Below, piece after piece: positions 33,699 through 42,545 of a stretch of DNA of 64,000 bases. Below the pieces are notes generated by a model that ran no database searches, was not told the origin of the DNA, and saw only the letters and a program-made list of their open reading frames with translations. The stretch comes from JBFMHP01 sp040752855 (lineage in GTDB: Bacteria > Pseudomonadota > Gammaproteobacteria > RBG-16-57-12): positions 62,001 through 126,000 of the forward strand of contig JBFMHP010000007.1 of assembly GCA_040752855.1 (NCBI GenBank), read 5' to 3'. Made by a program: the position numbers and the translations under genes. How positions within the stretch are numbered: the stretch's first letter is position 1; the number at the start of each line of letters is the position of its first letter.

Positions 33699-34694
33699 GT
33701 GTTGTATCACGCGCTGGTCATGTGGCTTGCTGTGTCGTTTTTTGGTGTGTCGAACTTGGCTGTCGCAGAAGAGGCGAAGAAGGCGCAGGATGGCAAACGC
33801 GATACGCCCGAATATTTTGCAATAATCGGCGATGTAACGATATCCAAGGATGAGTTTGCCGCCTACTTGCGCGCTGGCATGCGGCAACGCTTCTATCATG
33901 GGAATGTGCCTGAAAACGAGCTCAAGGCATTCATCAAAGAAAGCGGTGACGAGATGATTAATCGCGTGTTGCTGGTTAAGGAGGCCAAGCGCAGAAAGAT
34001 TGTGGCGGATCCGAAGCAAATTGAAAAACAGCTGGCCGAGGCGGAGCAGAGATACAAGGACGACAAGTATTATCAGGAAAACAAGAAAACCATCTTGCCA
34101 GTCTTGCGTAAAGACATAGAAGAAGACTTGTTGGTCGAGGTTCTCAAGCAGCAGGTCATGAAGGTTTCCGACCCAAAGCCGAAAGAAGTCAAGGAATTCT
34201 ATGAAGCTAACAAGGATCTGTTCACCACGCCTGCAAAAGATCATGTGTTGATGATCTTGCTCAAGGTCGATCCATCCTCGCCTAGCTCTGTGTGGCGGGA
34301 AACAGAAAAGAAGGCCTCAGATATACTGGCGAAAATCCGGGCCAAAGAAGATTTCAAAGAGATGGCGCGCGTGCATTCGGGCGATCCATCAGCCATGAAC
34401 GGCGGTGACTTGGGGTATCTCCATCGGGGTATGCTGGGGGATGTGGCGCAACAGGTAATTGATTTGTTGCAGCCGGGCGATGTGTCAGAGCCGGCTATGT
34501 TGCTCGAAGGGGTAGCACTGTTCAAGCTGGTCGAAAGGTCAAAGGCCGAGTTGAATCCATTTGAAGCAGTCCAGGAGCGAGCGACCGGATTGCTCAAGCG
34601 TAAGCGCGCGGATGATGCATGGAACACTCTGACGCCGAAGCTGAGAGAGAAGACAAAGATTGTCGTCAACGAGCGTCTTCTCGAGATCAATTGA
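33699..34694 (+). CDS. Exported parvulin-type peptidyl-prolyl isomerase (PpiC/SurA-like)
   Basis: 331 residues if started at GTG 33699, which has GGGAGGGG about 8 nt upstream; a TTG further upstream would precede that site. A signal peptide ends near NLAVAEEA. The N-terminal helical chaperone part (about 50-170) has a SurA-like pattern. The parvulin core runs from about 180 to 280 with HVLMILLKV, MARVHSGDPSAMNGGDLGYLHRG and a C-terminal helix. Periplasmic folding helper. It sits between the tetraheme cytochrome and the big beta-barrel, so their folding is a likely job. PPIases also accompany OmcS-type loci. Confidence 0.85.
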   Translation: MLYHALVMWLAVSFFGVSNLAVAEEAKKAQDGKRDTPEYFAIIGDVTISKDEFAAYLRAGMRQRFYHGNVPENELKAFIKESGDEMINRVLLVKEAKRRKIVADPKQIEKQLAEAEQRYKDDKYYQENKKTILPVLRKDIEEDLLVEVLKQQVMKVSDPKPKEVKEFYEANKDLFTTPAKDHVLMILLKVDPSSPSSVWRETEKKASDILAKIRAKEDFKEMARVHSGDPSAMNGGDLGYLHRGMLGDVAQQVIDLLQPGDVSEPAMLLEGVALFKLVERSKAELNPFEAVQERATGLLKRKRADDAWNTLTPKLREKTKIVVNERLLEIN

Positions 34695-34791
34695 TCGAGA
34701 AACGTTCCATTCAATAGCAATATGATTTTTTGTGACAATAGTATAAAGTGTCATGCACACTATTTAACGTATCTCGTATGGCGTGAGGGGG

Positions 34792-36540
34792 ATGACCAAG
34801 AGGTTATTGTTAACGATCTGCGTGACCGGGGTGTTCATGACCACCGGTGCGCAGGCATTTACGCCGATTCAAGTCAACGGGGCGATATCCTACAATCACC
34901 GGCTATCCCAGTCGGGCGGCTCGGACACGACTACGCAGTACATCCAGGGTGACATCGGTTTTCGCAGCTTCATTTGGCAGCCGTGGTTCATACTGTGGAG
35001 CCTCGATTTGTCCAAGGCGTTTACCGATACTGAGAGCGAAAGCTATTCCAGTGAGGACAATGTTTGGTCCGGAGATCTTGGGTTGGATGTCTTCTCGCGG
35101 TCGCGTTTCCCCTTCACGCTGTCGCTTTCGCGCTATCACAGCGCCATCTCGAACGTCGATGAGCATTCGCTCGTGGATTTTGATACGACATCTACTTCCA
35201 CTAAGCTGCGGCTCAATCAGGCATATTCGGCGCTATCGGGCTCCTATTACAATGCTTGGTACAATGCCGCAAAGTGGGAGTCAGAGGCGGTTTCTGAGGT
35301 CAGTACCGAGAATGTAGGGGTCGCGGGTTCCATGCGGTTTGTTTATCAGACCTTGCAGCTGAACTTCAATGACGTGGAGACCGATCTGGGTGGTGGAGCC
35401 GGTTCTGACGGGTGGACTTTTACCGCTACGCATTTGTTTTCTCCCGGCCCCGATTTTTCTGCGACGTCGGCATTTTCAATGAGTAATGATGAGACTCGGA
35501 GCTTTACCGGGTTGGGCAAGGAAGTCACCACCTCGGACGATGTCAATGCATCAAGCAGTCTATACTGGCGTCCAGAGTACAGCGATCTGTCGATGAACGT
35601 CGCGGTGCGGTTCAGGCATACGGAAGCGGGTAGCAACAATCCGCTGTTCGAGGATGCCGTGACCCGTGATCTGAACCTGGCGCTGGGTGTTAACTACCGC
35701 TTGACCAGAAAAATCCGCTTGTTTGCAAGCGTGTCAGCCGGTATTACCGAGGAAGAGGGGGGTAGTAGGATCGGAAATTCCTCACAAGTGCTCGGCGGAA
35801 GTTTTAATTCGGATGCCTATTATTTTGGTAAGACGATATGGCGATGGAATTCATCGCTGTCTGGTTCGAATACCTTGACCCGTGGTGGCGGGATGGATGA
35901 CTCTACCCAGGCGTTGAATGCCGGTCTGGGTCATACCTTGTCGCGTTCCTGGTTAGTGTCTCGGGTATCGAACATCAGTTTTATGTTTAGTCAAGGCGTA
36001 TCGGGGAGCAAGACATCGGACGGGGGCGAGGTGAGCAAGAGTATGGCGAACAGCGCTCGCCTTACCTTTACCCAGAGCGACCGTTCTGGTTCAACTAGTG
36101 CATGGCTGACGGTGCAGGATAATCGGTCGCTCGATGATGATTCGTCACAGCAGCAGTTATTGGCACAGATTTCCAGGAGCCAGACCATGAGCCGGGTGAG
36201 CAGCCTTAACGGCAATTTGAGCTATAACTGGTCACGTCAGGACCAGCCAGAGACAATAACCGCCGACAGCGACCAAGAAAGGGTCAGCAAGGGCGGTTCA
36301 GGCTCGATGAGCTATGTGCACGGACGGGTTTTTGGGGTGTATCGGTTGCAATTTAATTCGTTGTTGTCACTGCAGCAGGCCTCAGCGTACGCCGGGGAGA
36401 AGGTTATTGCGAGCAAGTGGGATAATAATCTTACTTACAACATAGGTTTGCTGTCGGCCGGGCTTTCGTATAATTTGATCAAACAGGAAGGTCGACCGAC
36501 TTATATCACCCGTTTATTTCGGGTGACCAGGCGGTTTTAG
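34792..36540 (+). CDS. Large outer-membrane beta-barrel protein, possible porin of a porin-cytochrome conduit
   Basis: About 582 residues with a signal peptide (cleavage near GAQA-F). The mature protein is almost entirely alternating polar/hydrophobic strands with many Ser/Thr/Asn loops and ends in RVTRRF, a C-terminal Phe that fits outer-membrane insertion. I estimate 20 or more strands. No CXXCH and no CXXC motif is present. Start is uncertain: ATG 34792 follows a GAGGGGG closely, and a GTG at 34783 is possible. It is followed after 48 bp by a triheme cytochrome gene. An MtrB/PioB- or OmbB-type sheath for cytochromes is an attractive idea, but no family signature can be named. Confidence 0.72.
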   Translation: MTKRLLLTICVTGVFMTTGAQAFTPIQVNGAISYNHRLSQSGGSDTTTQYIQGDIGFRSFIWQPWFILWSLDLSKAFTDTESESYSSEDNVWSGDLGLDVFSRSRFPFTLSLSRYHSAISNVDEHSLVDFDTTSTSTKLRLNQAYSALSGSYYNAWYNAAKWESEAVSEVSTENVGVAGSMRFVYQTLQLNFNDVETDLGGGAGSDGWTFTATHLFSPGPDFSATSAFSMSNDETRSFTGLGKEVTTSDDVNASSSLYWRPEYSDLSMNVAVRFRHTEAGSNNPLFEDAVTRDLNLALGVNYRLTRKIRLFASVSAGITEEEGGSRIGNSSQVLGGSFNSDAYYFGKTIWRWNSSLSGSNTLTRGGGMDDSTQALNAGLGHTLSRSWLVSRVSNISFMFSQGVSGSKTSDGGEVSKSMANSARLTFTQSDRSGSTSAWLTVQDNRSLDDDSSQQQLLAQISRSQTMSRVSSLNGNLSYNWSRQDQPETITADSDQERVSKGGSGSMSYVHGRVFGVYRLQFNSLLSLQQASAYAGEKVIASKWDNNLTYNIGLLSAGLSYNLIKQEGRPTYITRLFRVTRRF

Positions 36541-36588
36541 TGTGATATAAATTTTCGCTATGTGTTTAGTCTGTGGAGAGGAGAGCAA

Positions 36589-37011
36589 ATGAAAATCAAA
36601 GACTTTGCAAAGTCAGTGTACTTAGGCTTGCTGGGCATGCTGATGGTCGCGGCATTATCGATTTCCACCGCGCATGCCGAGTATGGTGATGTTGTCATCA
36701 ACAACTATGCGGATGCGGCCGGGATGCGTCCGGTTGTGTTCCCGCACTGGTATCATCGCATTCGCTTCCGCTGCAAGGTGTGTCATGCGGATCTCGGCTT
36801 CCAGCTGAAGGCTGGTGGCAACAACATCACGATGGAAAAGATCATCGATGGCCAATTCTGCGGCGCTTGCCACAACGGTGAAATTGCCTGGTCTATCGAG
36901 AACTGCGGCATGTGTCACTCAGGTGTACCGGGAACTCCCACCCAAATCCATGGTAGCACGGTGCAGCGCTTGGTTGCTCCCAGCTACAAAGAAATGACTA
37001 AAACGAAATAA
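36589..37011 (+). CDS. Triheme c-type cytochrome (c3/c7-like), copy 1
   Basis: 140 residues from ATG 36589, with GGAGAGGAGAG upstream. Signal peptide ends near AHA-E. Three hemes: CKVCH, CGACH and CGMCH. The pattern FPHWYHRIRFRCKVCH followed by N-x-ITMEKI and CGACHNGEIAW is shared with the proteins at 37033 and 39367, including the FPH-xx-H histidines that may be axial ligands. This fits the small three-heme c(3)-type ('nanowire'-type) domain family. Periplasmic, or held by the preceding barrel. Confidence 0.9.
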   Translation: MKIKDFAKSVYLGLLGMLMVAALSISTAHAEYGDVVINNYADAAGMRPVVFPHWYHRIRFRCKVCHADLGFQLKAGGNNITMEKIIDGQFCGACHNGEIAWSIENCGMCHSGVPGTPTQIHGSTVQRLVAPSYKEMTKTK

Positions 37012-37032
37012 TTCAGGTGGGAGGAGAGAACT

Positions 37033-37674
37033 ATGAATAAGGCCATATTGGCAAGTTGTGCTTTTCTTGCGTTCGGCATGGTGAGTGTTCAGTCGCAGGC
37101 CCAGCAGGCTCCCGCCAGCGCGCCAAAGCAAACGACGGCGAATACGTTCAATCGCCTGCTGCAGAAGCCCGCGGAAAAGAATCTGGAGCCGGCCAAAGAC
37201 GGTATCCATGATACTGAAAATGACAGCACCTTCGTGCTGCAACCGCCCAAGGTTGCGTTCGATTCGCTGGTGAAAAGCGAATTCGGCAATTACGTCGATT
37301 GGGTGAAGAGCTTGCGCCAGGAAAAGATCCGCCCGCGTACAGATCGGCTGGGTTCTGACGAGGAGCAGATGGTCATGGATCTGGATATTGTGCGTGAGGT
37401 GCGCGGAACGATGCCGGATGTAGTGTTTCCCCATAAGGCGCATACCGAGTGGCTGCAGTGCTCGAACTGTCATCCGGATATCTTTGTGCCGCAGCAGGGC
37501 GCCAATCGCATGAACATGTCGTCGATTTTGCTCGGTCAGAAATGCGGTGTGTGTCATGGCAAGGTGGCCTTCCCCGTTGTGACCAATACCTGCCGCACCT
37601 GTCACTCGAAGCCCAAGCCGGAAGGCTGGAAACCATCCAAGAGCGCGGCAAGCTTGGAGAATCCTTGGCAGTGA
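37033..37674 (+). CDS. Triheme c-type cytochrome, copy 2 (with N-terminal DGIHD domain)
   Basis: 213 residues. A signal peptide is followed by an extra N-terminal region of about 90 residues with KDGIHDTENDS. The triheme unit has VFPHKAHTEWLQCSNCH, CGVCHGKVAF and CRTCH. The same N-terminal region (GEDGIHDPENDA) and triheme unit occur in the protein at 39367. GGGAGGAGAG precedes the start. It is 22 bp after copy 1 and in the same operon; a terminator follows at 37719. Confidence 0.9.
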   Translation: MNKAILASCAFLAFGMVSVQSQAQQAPASAPKQTTANTFNRLLQKPAEKNLEPAKDGIHDTENDSTFVLQPPKVAFDSLVKSEFGNYVDWVKSLRQEKIRPRTDRLGSDEEQMVMDLDIVREVRGTMPDVVFPHKAHTEWLQCSNCHPDIFVPQQGANRMNMSSILLGQKCGVCHGKVAFPVVTNTCRTCHSKPKPEGWKPSKSAASLENPWQ

Positions 37675-37718
37675 TCTGACGTGCTGATTCAGAGTATCGC
37701 GGTGATGTGATCACAAAG

Positions 37719-37758
37719 GCGCGGATGATGGGGAGACTCATTATCCGCGCTTTTTTTT
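37719..37758 (+). terminator. Rho-independent terminator
   Basis: Stem GCGCGGATGATG (37719-37730) with CATTATCCGCGC (37739-37750), one mismatch, followed by T8 (37751-37758). Ends the transcript of the beta-barrel and two triheme genes; the next gene starts 38 bp later and needs its own promoter or readthrough. Confidence 0.9.
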
Positions 37759-37796
37759 GGCGCATAATCAATACAGTGCATGAGAGGGGGTTGGGG

Positions 37797-39323
37797 ATGT
37801 GGCATTCGAAATACTTATATATGCTCGTGCCGCTGGCGCTATCGGGATGCGCCGCTCAGGAGACGAAGCCGATGGTCATGGCGCCGATTCATGTGGCTGA
37901 TGCCAAGCAGGCGCTTCAACCTTCAAGCCAGACGGATGCGGTTACTCCCTTGGTCGCGCCGGCGGTTGACGCGAAGGAGGAGCGGACGGATCTGGCAGTG
38001 CCCGCCCAGGTGAGCAAAGACGCGGATGGTAAGAAGCAGGAACCTACTGCCCCGGCGCACGCAAACACTCCAGCCGGTGTGAATTCCTCCGCCCAACAGG
38101 ACGGGCGGCGATTTGTAATTTCGGTTGGTGCCAAGGATTCATCACACCCCTTCTTTGGCGTGGGCGATTCGATGGGATTTTCAATCAATGGTGTGCAAGG
38201 TGGCGAGATCGTGCTGGTGCGGGGAGAGCAATACATCCTGCAGGTCAACTCGACTCCCTTGCATGATGTGTATTTGTCGGGTGACAAGATGGGTTGGGGC
38301 GCGGCGGTGATCGAAGAGGGGGTGCAAGGGAATTTTATCTATGAGGGACAGATTGTGTTTACTCCGGGCCCAAGCACTCCGGACGTGATTTATTACCAAT
38401 GCCAAAATCACAAGGCGATGGGCTCGCGCATCTTTGTGATCAATAAGGGGGAGTCCAGTAACTTGGAGGCGCTGCGCGCGAAACATGGTCCGATGATGGA
38501 CGGGGCGGGTGCCGGTGGCGCGGTGGTTGAGATTGCCCCAGCCGAGGTTGACAAGAAACTTGCGTATGCCAATTTGGTGCTGATGTCCAAGCCGGCAACG
38601 CGCGTGCGGAGCAGCACCAACCCGGAGGCGGTTCGTTTGTTGCAGGATGGTGAAGGGTTGATCGAGCAGGCCAAGGCGCATAAAGCCAAGGGCGCCTACT
38701 CGCACGCGGTGATGCTGATCGATGAAGCGCTGCGCAAGATCAGCTCGGCGACGCAGATGGTTCCGAGTGAGAGCGTAAAGGAGGAAAACCGCAAGCGCTA
38801 TGACGGGCTTTTGAAGACTGTCGCCGACTTGAAGGTAACCTATCAGGACGCGGCGAAGAAGGTGGCGCAAAGCCGCGGCAAGAATGAAGTGGTGAAGTAC
38901 GACGAGCAGAAAGTGGCGGGTCTCGAGGCGCAGGCGAAGACCCTGGCTGGCAAGGAGCAATTTGCGGAGGCGGCCGCCTCCCTGCAGGAGGTGGATAAAG
39001 AAATCACGCTGGCGATCAATCAGATGTTGCATGCGCAGGAGTTGATTTATGATCTCAAGATCGATACCCCTGAAGGGGAGTATCGCTATGAACTGGATCG
39101 CTATTTGGGATACAAGGAGCTGGTGCCTGTTGCGCTGCGCGAGAAAAATCCTGAGCCGGGCCAGAAAATGTTGTTTGAGTCCTTTGTGAATCAAGCCGAT
39201 GCATTGCATAATACGGCTGAGGATTTTGCCAAAAATAAAAAATATCCTGAGGCTATCCGCACGATTCAGGAGGCCATTACGAAGTTGCGTCGCGGGTTGA
39301 CCCTGCTAGGTGTCAGTCAATAG
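37797..39323 (+). CDS. Cupredoxin-domain lipoprotein with helical C-terminal region
   Basis: 508 residues from ATG 37797, with GAGGGGG 7 nt upstream. Lipobox LALSGC gives a lipidated Cys18. After a Pro/Ala-rich linker comes a cupredoxin-like beta domain (about 100-220). A plausible type-1 copper site is His156, Cys202, His205 and Met208 (the latter three in YYQCQNHKAMG). The C-terminal 250 residues are charged and helical with TPR-like repeats (KGAYSHAVMLIDEAL, EQFAEAAASLQEV, KKYPEAIRTIQEAI). Could pass electrons between copper and the hemes of neighbouring cytochromes. This architecture is not one I know. Confidence 0.78.
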   Translation: MWHSKYLYMLVPLALSGCAAQETKPMVMAPIHVADAKQALQPSSQTDAVTPLVAPAVDAKEERTDLAVPAQVSKDADGKKQEPTAPAHANTPAGVNSSAQQDGRRFVISVGAKDSSHPFFGVGDSMGFSINGVQGGEIVLVRGEQYILQVNSTPLHDVYLSGDKMGWGAAVIEEGVQGNFIYEGQIVFTPGPSTPDVIYYQCQNHKAMGSRIFVINKGESSNLEALRAKHGPMMDGAGAGGAVVEIAPAEVDKKLAYANLVLMSKPATRVRSSTNPEAVRLLQDGEGLIEQAKAHKAKGAYSHAVMLIDEALRKISSATQMVPSESVKEENRKRYDGLLKTVADLKVTYQDAAKKVAQSRGKNEVVKYDEQKVAGLEAQAKTLAGKEQFAEAAASLQEVDKEITLAINQMLHAQELIYDLKIDTPEGEYRYELDRYLGYKELVPVALREKNPEPGQKMLFESFVNQADALHNTAEDFAKNKKYPEAIRTIQEAITKLRRGLTLLGVSQ

Positions 39324-39366
39324 GGGGCGGGTGTGATGTACGGTTGTAGAAGAATGGGTGGCTAAC

Positions 39367-39930
39367 ATGCACATATGCAGGTTAAGGTCGGTATTCGCAA
39401 TAGCGCTGGCGGGCATGTGTGCCGCATCGCCGAACGTGCTTGCCGAGTTCGACAGTCAGGCGCATTTCCAGTTGCACAACAAGGCGATCCCTCTCGGTGA
39501 AGACGGCATCCACGACCCCGAGAATGATGCCGTAGAAATCTTGCAGGCGCCCTACCAGGCGTTGAAGGATTTTCCGCGCGATGCCGGCGGGTTGATCGAC
39601 TGGATCGGTGCGATCGACAATGGCTTGATCACGCCGCGGGCCGATCTGGCGGGCAAGGAGAAGATGCACGCGATCGACTTTGATCTGATTTTGCAGAACA
39701 CCTCGTCCATGCCTTATGTCCGTTTCCCTCATCTGCCGCATACCAAGTGGCTGACGTGTCAGAACTGCCATCCGGCAATTTTCTTGCCGCAAAAAGGCGG
39801 CAATTTCATCACCATGGCCGCCATTATGCAGGGCGAATTCTGCGGCGCATGCCACGGTAAGATAGCATTTCCGCCATTGGAGTGTGCAAGATGTCACAGT
39901 GTACCCAAAGAATCTGGCGGCTTGCGCTGA
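39367..39930 (+). CDS. Triheme c-type cytochrome, copy 3 (with N-terminal DGIHD domain)
   Basis: 187 residues from ATG 39367 (GTG 39358 is an alternative). The signal peptide ends near VLA-E. Same layout as the protein at 37033: GEDGIHDPENDA region, then RFPHLPHTKWLTCQNCH, EFCGACHGKIAF and CARCH, giving three hemes. Its 3' end overlaps the next gene by 40 bp, an unusually long overlap that implies coupled translation. Confidence 0.9.
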   Translation: MHICRLRSVFAIALAGMCAASPNVLAEFDSQAHFQLHNKAIPLGEDGIHDPENDAVEILQAPYQALKDFPRDAGGLIDWIGAIDNGLITPRADLAGKEKMHAIDFDLILQNTSSMPYVRFPHLPHTKWLTCQNCHPAIFLPQKGGNFITMAAIMQGEFCGACHGKIAFPPLECARCHSVPKESGGLR

Positions 39931-41300
39931 TTCTAGGCCTGCTGGCGGCCGCCGGCGGTTCGCTGACCGGTTGCGCTTCGAACAAGCAGGCTGCCAAATC
40001 CATCGATCCCCATGCCGATGCGCTGGGTGAGGATGCGACTCCGCTTGATGCCGGCGGCGACATTGTAGTAGAGGAGGATGCCTCATTGGCGGGGGGGGCG
40101 GCCGATGAGGCTGGCCTGGATATCTTCGGCGATGGAGGGGAAAGCCAGGCTGCGCTCGATGAGCCGCCAGCCGATGCGGCGCCTGATCTGAAGAATCTGC
40201 CGGCTGCCGAGCCGCAGGTCGCGCTTGAAGAGCCTGCCGCAGGCGAGGACATCTTGGCCTCCGGCAAGCAGGTTCCGGCGGTGACCAGTCTGGATAAAGC
40301 CCCGCAGGCCGCGCCCGGAGCGGATACTGGCGAGTCCATGGGGCTTGCCACCCTGGAGGATGTCTACTCATCCTTTGCCAAGGAAAAGGGGGGCGATGAG
40401 CCTGTGAGCAGCGCCCCCGCGCCTGCATGGAAGCCGTTTGAGTTTGTGAGATACATCGATGGCGGCTTGGATGGGCTCGAAAGCAGATTGGCGCAAAAGA
40501 TTGTCGGCAGCCAGAAGCTGCGCCTGGTCTCTCCCTTGTATTTTGCCGGGACGGAAGATTCGCTGTATATCGTGGATGACGGTCTCATGCGCATTTTCCG
40601 CTATATGCTCGAAAAAGACACGATGCTGTCGATCATCGATGTCAGCCAGTATTTCAAGGGCAAGCCTGGTGATCTGGATGTCAGTGATACCGGCTATATC
40701 TTCGTGGCTGATCCGGCTGGCCGGCGCGTGTTGAAGTTCTCGCCCAGCAACAAATTGGTGGGGATTTTTGAAGACAGCATGAATCTCGCGCGCCCTGAGC
40801 GGGTGTATTACGATGACGAGCTCAAGAAGCTCTATGTCGCCGACAGCGTTTATAGTCGAATTCTTGTCTTTAACGATATCGGTGTGCCGCTCTATGCCGT
40901 CGGCACGCGCGGGAAAGAGCAAGGAGAATTCATTGCGATCACCGGTATGGCAAATGCTGGTGATAAATTCTATGTCACCGATCGGATCGGGTTGCGCGCG
41001 CAAAAGATCTCAAATACGGGAGTGCCGCTGAGTTCGTTCGGCCAGGATGTGCTGACGGCCCCTTCGGCCATCGCCGCCGACAAATACGGCCGGATTATCA
41101 TTAGCGATACGGGTGATGACCAGCTCAAGATCTTCGAGGAAGGTTATCTCCGGGCATCGGCGGGAGGAACCGGCATGGGGCAGATCAAATTTCGCGATGT
41201 GAGCGATCTGTGGGTGCACGATGATACGCTGTTTGTGCTGGAGCGCTTGAATCGCCGCATTCAGGTGTTGAAATTGATCCCGCCGTTGACGGGGGGCTAG
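39891..41300 (+). CDS. NHL-like beta-propeller lipoprotein with acidic linker (copy 2)
   Basis: 469 residues from ATG 39891, with GGAG 8 nt upstream, inside the triheme gene. Lipobox SLTGC. A long acidic, Ala/Pro-rich linker (about residues 30-175) is followed by a propeller with blades such as DSLYIVDDGLMRIF, GYIFVADPAGRRVLKF, KLYVADSVYSRILVF and GRIIISDTGDDQLKIF. Anchored in an outer or inner membrane leaflet. Together with the next gene it makes a pair of propeller lipoproteins directly after the third triheme cytochrome. Confidence 0.83.
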   Translation: MSQCTQRIWRLALILGLLAAAGGSLTGCASNKQAAKSIDPHADALGEDATPLDAGGDIVVEEDASLAGGAADEAGLDIFGDGGESQAALDEPPADAAPDLKNLPAAEPQVALEEPAAGEDILASGKQVPAVTSLDKAPQAAPGADTGESMGLATLEDVYSSFAKEKGGDEPVSSAPAPAWKPFEFVRYIDGGLDGLESRLAQKIVGSQKLRLVSPLYFAGTEDSLYIVDDGLMRIFRYMLEKDTMLSIIDVSQYFKGKPGDLDVSDTGYIFVADPAGRRVLKFSPSNKLVGIFEDSMNLARPERVYYDDELKKLYVADSVYSRILVFNDIGVPLYAVGTRGKEQGEFIAITGMANAGDKFYVTDRIGLRAQKISNTGVPLSSFGQDVLTAPSAIAADKYGRIIISDTGDDQLKIFEEGYLRASAGGTGMGQIKFRDVSDLWVHDDTLFVLERLNRRIQVLKLIPPLTGG

Positions 41301-42398
41301 ATGTACCGCAGTACGAGTACGCGCGCGACGCAATTGCTTTACCTCATCCTGGCTGGAGTGCTGCTTTCCGGCTGTGCAGAGACCAAGCACATCTTTCGTT
41401 ACGTGGAGTCCGATCAGCAGAAGGTGTGGCCTCTTCCGCCGGAGCCGCCGCGCTACCAGTATGTGGGGCTTCTGACCGGAGAGCCAAATTTTGTGGCCGA
41501 TTCCACGGCTGGTTTTCGCCAAAGTCTCACCAAGGCGTTTTTGTGGGTGGCGGGCGTTTTCGGTCGAGAAGAGCGGCCACTTACGCTGCAGCGCCCGCAA
41601 ACCGGGGTTGTCGACGCCGCCGGTCGGATCCTGGTGACCGATGTCAGCCGGCAAGCCGTCTACGTCTTTGACACCGCGCGCGGAAAATTCGAGGTTTGGG
41701 AGGACGCCGGGACCAATACCCGGTTTGTCGCGCCGATTGGCATTGCGATCGCGGCCGATGGCAGCGTGCTGGTGGCTGACGCCGAGTTGGGTTCCGTGGT
41801 CCGGCTGGACAAGTCCGGCAAGCCCCTCGGGCGGTTGGGGGGCGGGGTGCTCAAGCGGCCCTCCGGTCTGGCCTATGACCCGGCCAAGGGCTGGATCTAT
41901 GTGGCCGATACCCATGAGCACAATCTCAAGGTGTTTGACATCGAGGGGCGCTTCATCAAGTTGATCGGCAAGCGCGGGGAAGAGCCCGGAACCTTCAACG
42001 GCCCGACCCACTTGGCCTTTGTCAATAATCGACTCTATGTCACGGACGCCCTAAATGCGCGCATCCAGATCTTTGACAACAATGGCGAGTTCCAGACGAC
42101 TTTTGGGCGCCGAGGCGTCTATCTGGGCGATATGCCCCATCCCAAGGGGGTGACCAGCGATGCCGGCGGCCGAATCTACGTTGTGGAATCCTATTACGAC
42201 CATTTGCTGATCTATGATGAGCAGGGTCGCTTTCTACTGCCGATCGGCGGCGCGGGGCAGGCTATCGGAGAGTTCAACCTGCCATCCGGCGCTTGGACCG
42301 ATGATCGTGGCCTGATCTATGTGTCGGACATGTTCAATCAGCGCATCGTCATCCTGAAGTATCTCGATGATCAGGCGCCCGCCGCAGCCAGCAAATGA
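41301..42398 (+). CDS. NHL-repeat beta-propeller lipoprotein (copy 3)
   Basis: 365 residues, ATG immediately after the preceding stop. Lipobox LLSGC. The linker PLPPEPPRYQYVG matches the other NHL lipoproteins (31383, 57085). Six blades with repeats like GWIYVADTHEHNLKVFD, NNRLYVTDALNARIQIFD and GLIYVSDMFNQRIVIL. Extracytoplasmic; probable scaffold or partner of the cytochromes. Confidence 0.88.
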   Translation: MYRSTSTRATQLLYLILAGVLLSGCAETKHIFRYVESDQQKVWPLPPEPPRYQYVGLLTGEPNFVADSTAGFRQSLTKAFLWVAGVFGREERPLTLQRPQTGVVDAAGRILVTDVSRQAVYVFDTARGKFEVWEDAGTNTRFVAPIGIAIAADGSVLVADAELGSVVRLDKSGKPLGRLGGGVLKRPSGLAYDPAKGWIYVADTHEHNLKVFDIEGRFIKLIGKRGEEPGTFNGPTHLAFVNNRLYVTDALNARIQIFDNNGEFQTTFGRRGVYLGDMPHPKGVTSDAGGRIYVVESYYDHLLIYDEQGRFLLPIGGAGQAIGEFNLPSGAWTDDRGLIYVSDMFNQRIVILKYLDDQAPAAASK

Positions 42399-42545
42399 CG
42401 TTCGGGTGGGCGCAGCGTTTTCTGTGGTGGTCAACTCCTGGCTGTGAGCGGAGCGATTCGATGAAACGGCTTGCGCATCGGAGCTGAGCGGGTGAAAATT
42501 GACTCCATTTGTAGGGTATAGGGCTCCTGAGCCGGTGATGCAGTG

